7,889 nucleotides of DNA from Ruminococcus sp. (lineage in GTDB: Bacteria; Bacillota; Clostridia; Oscillospirales; Ruminococcaceae): assembly GCA_003446315.1 (NCBI GenBank), contig DMBA01000011.1:1-7889 (forward strand), in the 5' to 3' direction. Under the pieces are notes generated by a model. The model worked only from the letters and a program-made list of their open reading frames with translations, did not search any database and was not told the origin of the DNA. How positions within the stretch are numbered: position 1 is the first letter of the stretch; every line of letters begins with the position of its first letter. Of this stretch, positions 5,739-7,889 are shown one piece after another. The position numbers and the translations under genes are program-made.

Positions 5739-5933
5739 TGGGAAATGATAAAATTTCAAAAAATCTATGGTGCATCTTCAAATATCGTTAAGAATCTGCG
5801 CACAGCCAAAAAAATAATGCAACAATACTATATCTGCGTAGAAAATATGTCCATATTCTGTGCAATATCCCAATTTTGTCGTCGAAAAGATGATTTTGGT
5901 CTGTATCAAAATCACAAAGTTTGCATTGCGCTA

Positions 5934-5962
5934 TTGACTTTTCAAAAAACGTTCGGTATACT
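5934..5962 (+). promoter_or_regulatory. Sigma-A promoter of the dockerin protein gene
   Basis: TTGACT (5934-5939) and TATACT (5957-5962) are 17 bp apart. The predicted transcription start is about 5969, so the mRNA leader would be about 115 nt, longer than those of the other promoters in the window. Confidence 0.82.
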
Positions 5963-5968
5963 AAAATC

Positions 5969-5982
5969 ATTGATGCATCAAT
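5969..5982 (+). promoter_or_regulatory. Perfect palindrome at the predicted transcription start
   Basis: ATTGATGCATCAAT is a perfect 14-bp palindrome that begins at the predicted first transcribed base. On DNA it could be a repressor site; in the RNA it could fold as a 5-bp stem with a TGCA loop at the very 5' end, an arrangement known to protect some mRNAs from decay. Which of the two applies is open. Confidence 0.5.
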
Positions 5983-6083
5983 CTAAGAGAGAAAACCGAA
6001 ACACATTTTCAAAAAACATGCCACGCATTCGCAATTTCAGAAAAATCTGATTTTAGATTCGAAATACACGGAGATATTGCATT

Positions 6084-7817
6084 ATGAAAAATTTGAAAAG
6101 AATGATTTCTGCTGCATGCACAGCCGCAATTGCCGGCAGTGTCCTTGCGGCAAATTCAGCATCCGTTCTGACTGCTTCGGCAGTGCAGGACACCAGATTT
6201 TATTCGCAGTATAATTTTGCAGCCAATTGGTATTCCCTGATTCAGCAGGAAAAGCAGAAGTTCCCGGAGAAGGTCAACGGTCAGCAGTGCTATTGGAACG
6301 GCCTTTCTGAAGATAGTTATACGACTTCACCGTGCGGCCACGGCTGGGAAGGTTCCGGAACAAGCTGCCATTTCATCAGACCCGGCTTTACGTTCTATGA
6401 CAGCCAGGATTATGAGCCGATTGTGGAATACGACAGACACGGTCAACCAATGACATATGGTCAGTGCGCAGGCTTTGCCGCAAAGCTCCAGGAAGATATC
6501 TTCCAGACGAGCTGCATCGTTCGGTTTACGCTGGATGCTGACGGCAAGTACACAACGCCGGACGGCACCAAGCATTTGTATGTACCGAAGAACGGTGATG
6601 CGGTTCGGATCAATGGCCGCCACAGCATCTTCATCACCAATGCAAATTCTTCCGGTCATACCTTTGCACAGTGCAATGCAGACGGTCACTGCGGCATTGA
6701 CTGGGATGCAACGCAATATAGCGGCGTTACGATCACAACCGCTGTTCTGCGTCAGTCTGCGACTTATTTTGAGCGTCCGGTATTGGTCGGTGACCTGGAT
6801 CTGGACGGCTATGTGGACAACGCGGATGCCGTGATCTTTGCGAACACGGTCATGAAGAACGGTCACCACATCGGTCATGCACCTGCCAGCGCATATGACG
6901 CCAACTATGACGGTTATATCAACGAGGATGACTACAGCAAATTGCAGCATATGTCTTCCAGCTCGTTTACGAGCATGAAGTATGTCAATGACGGCAGAGG
7001 TACTGTCGATTCCCGCTGGAATTACGTTTATGAGGAAGATGGTGATTTCCTCTATAACGGCGGTATTTATACGACCCGCTGCAACACCACAAGCGGCTAT
7101 TCCTTTATTGGTGTTATGGACCGTGAACTGACATCCTTCTCTGTTCCGGAGTATGTCACCAATCCGACCGACGGTCATACCGCTGCTGTCAGAGAGATCG
7201 GTTACACAAGCCGTCGTGCGCCGAATACGATCTGGATCAACAAATTGCAGTCCATCACCATTCCGAAGACCGTACAGAAGATCGGCGAAAAGGCATTTTA
7301 CAACACCGATCTGAGAAGCATCACATTTGCAGCAAACTCCCAGTTGAGTGAGATCGAGCCGTATGCATTTTTCAGCACGGATCTGGAGAATGTCACCCTG
7401 CCGCCGAGAATCTGGACGATCGGTGAGGGCGCATTTGATTCCTGCACCAGCCTGAATTCTGTCACAGTCAGCGCAAATGCGCAGAACTTGTGCTATCTCC
7501 GCGATGTTGGCAATCATGCATTCCGCGGCTGCACAGCATTGAACAATGTCCGCATCAGCAATTCGGCGAATTTCATTGAATTCGGTACCACAGCAGGCGT
7601 ATTTGATCCGAATGCATCTTTGACCCTGTATCTGCCGAACAACACTTCCGGTGCCGGTTATCTGGATCTCCAGACAGCAGATGCAGCGAAATTCCGCAAC
7701 AATTCCCTGCGCATCTATGCCGGAAATTACGTCATCAACGAGTATAACGGCAGCACATTTGTCAAGCGGCTGGTCAAGAAGACCGCTACTTCTCTGACAC
7801 GGGTATATCCGAGCTGA
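6084..7817 (+). CDS. Secreted dockerin protein with cysteine-peptidase-like and leucine-rich-repeat domains
   Basis: This 577-residue protein has four parts. Residues 1-33 form a signal peptide: basic MKNLKR, a hydrophobic core, and a likely cleavage after ASA (31-33). Residues about 40-230 resemble a papain/CHAP-like cysteine peptidase domain, with Cys128 in YGQCAGFAAKL, His180 in NGRHSIFITNA and Asn198 in FAQCNADGHCGIDW as candidate catalytic residues; this domain holds seven cysteines (69, 84, 95, 128, 144, 197, 203). Residues about 233-290 form a type I-like dockerin with two calcium loops, D237-L-D-L-D-G-Y-V-D-N-A-D248 and D272-A-N-Y-D-G-Y-I-N-E-D-D283. Residues about 365-525 contain BspA-type leucine-rich repeats (SITIPKTVQKIGEKAFYN, NVTLPPRIWTIGEGAFDSC, DVGNHAFRGCTALNNV). 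Dockerins bind cohesins of cellulosome scaffolds, so the protein is probably attached outside the cell. The dockerin is internal rather than terminal. CGGAGA (6069-6074) precedes the ATG by about 10 bases. Peptidase activity is inferred; a non-catalytic binding role is possible. Confidence 0.88.
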   Translation: MKNLKRMISAACTAAIAGSVLAANSASVLTASAVQDTRFYSQYNFAANWYSLIQQEKQKFPEKVNGQQCYWNGLSEDSYTTSPCGHGWEGSGTSCHFIRPGFTFYDSQDYEPIVEYDRHGQPMTYGQCAGFAAKLQEDIFQTSCIVRFTLDADGKYTTPDGTKHLYVPKNGDAVRINGRHSIFITNANSSGHTFAQCNADGHCGIDWDATQYSGVTITTAVLRQSATYFERPVLVGDLDLDGYVDNADAVIFANTVMKNGHHIGHAPASAYDANYDGYINEDDYSKLQHMSSSSFTSMKYVNDGRGTVDSRWNYVYEEDGDFLYNGGIYTTRCNTTSGYSFIGVMDRELTSFSVPEYVTNPTDGHTAAVREIGYTSRRAPNTIWINKLQSITIPKTVQKIGEKAFYNTDLRSITFAANSQLSEIEPYAFFSTDLENVTLPPRIWTIGEGAFDSCTSLNSVTVSANAQNLCYLRDVGNHAFRGCTALNNVRISNSANFIEFGTTAGVFDPNASLTLYLPNNTSGAGYLDLQTADAAKFRNNSLRIYAGNYVINEYNGSTFVKRLVKKTATSLTRVYPS

Positions 7818-7847
7818 ACCGGATCACGCGCAGAAATATGATAACAA

Positions 7848-7889
7848 AGCAGGCACATCCCACAGTCGGAGATGTGCCTGCTGATTTTT
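7848..7889 (+). terminator. Rho-independent terminator of the dockerin gene
   Basis: A perfect 12-bp GC-rich stem (7848-7859 with 7871-7882, 11-nt loop) is followed by GATTTTT up to the window edge. It starts 30 bp after the stop codon at 7817 and shows that the dockerin gene is transcribed alone. Confidence 0.93.

Larger units (their letters stand above)
5739..6083. other. AT-rich divergent intergenic region
   Basis: This 345-bp stretch is clearly richer in A and T than the genes around it. It holds the promoter and leader of the dockerin gene in its right half. It also has a 12-nt direct repeat TTTTCAAAAAAC (5939-5950 and 6006-6017), which may be only low-complexity A/T sequence, and a small 5-bp hairpin AATCT/AGATT (6044-6048 with 6055-6059) just before the ribosome binding site. 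An open frame of about 100 codons crosses it, but it has no ribosome binding site or recognisable protein pattern and overlaps the promoter. I see nothing else supportable in 5739-5930. Confidence 0.6.

Noticed and set aside
5745..6050. A 101-codon open frame in the AT-rich intergenic region.
   Set aside because: It runs across the dockerin gene promoter and predicted start of transcription, lacks a ribosome binding site and has a composition typical of translated non-coding A/T sequence.
6327..7517. A 396-codon open frame on the minus strand opposite the dockerin gene.
   Set aside because: It is antisense to a gene with clear signal peptide, dockerin and repeat domains and has no support of its own.

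Overview
The window looks like a chromosomal piece of a Gram-positive, anaerobic, fibre-degrading Clostridia-type bacterium, most like Ruminococcus (Oscillospiraceae). The main reasons are a secreted protein with a type I-like dockerin, a gatCAB operon (indirect Asn/Gln-tRNA charging), AGGAGG-type ribosome binding sites, clean sigma-A promoters and moderate GC content. Genus and species are inference; no rRNA or tRNA gene is present to fix them.

Layout from left to right. (1) 1-2756, minus strand: the gat operon, read from its promoter at 2728-2756 through gatC, gatA, an inserted SIMPL-domain (DUF541) gene and the first 28 codons of gatB, which leaves the window. Two copies of a 59-bp palindromic repeat, in opposite orientation, sit exactly on either side of the SIMPL gene. 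(2) 2757-2968: a gene-free spacer with a strong minus-strand terminator at its right edge. (3) 2969-4607, minus strand: a three-gene operon of an NrtR-type Nudix/winged-helix regulator, a very basic 59-residue protein joined to it by an ATGA overlap, and a nicotinamidase-like cysteine hydrolase. Its promoter (TTGACA, 17 bp, TATACT) is followed by three GTAAC/GTTAC half-sites over and just after the predicted start of transcription. (4) 4702-5738, minus strand: a P1-family (DmpA-like) N-terminal-nucleophile peptidase with its own promoter. (5) 5739-6083: an AT-rich divergent intergenic region that carries the promoter of the next gene. (6) 6084-7889, plus strand: a secreted protein with an N-terminal cysteine-peptidase-like domain, an internal dockerin and C-terminal BspA-type leucine-rich repeats, followed by a strong terminator.

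How the parts work together. GatCAB makes Gln-tRNA(Gln) and/or Asn-tRNA(Asn) by transamidation; the SIMPL gene has no obvious role in that. The nrtR operon most likely senses an NAD-related metabolite (ADP-ribose is the known ligand of NrtR proteins) and controls nicotinamide salvage through the hydrolase; the 59-residue basic protein between them is undescribed as far as I can tell. The dockerin protein would be exported and may dock on a cellulosome-like scaffold or the cell surface.

The most interesting signals are the repeat-flanked SIMPL gene inside gatCAB, the fully compensated base-pair changes between the two repeat copies, and the NrtR / small basic protein / nicotinamidase-like operon with its visible candidate operator.
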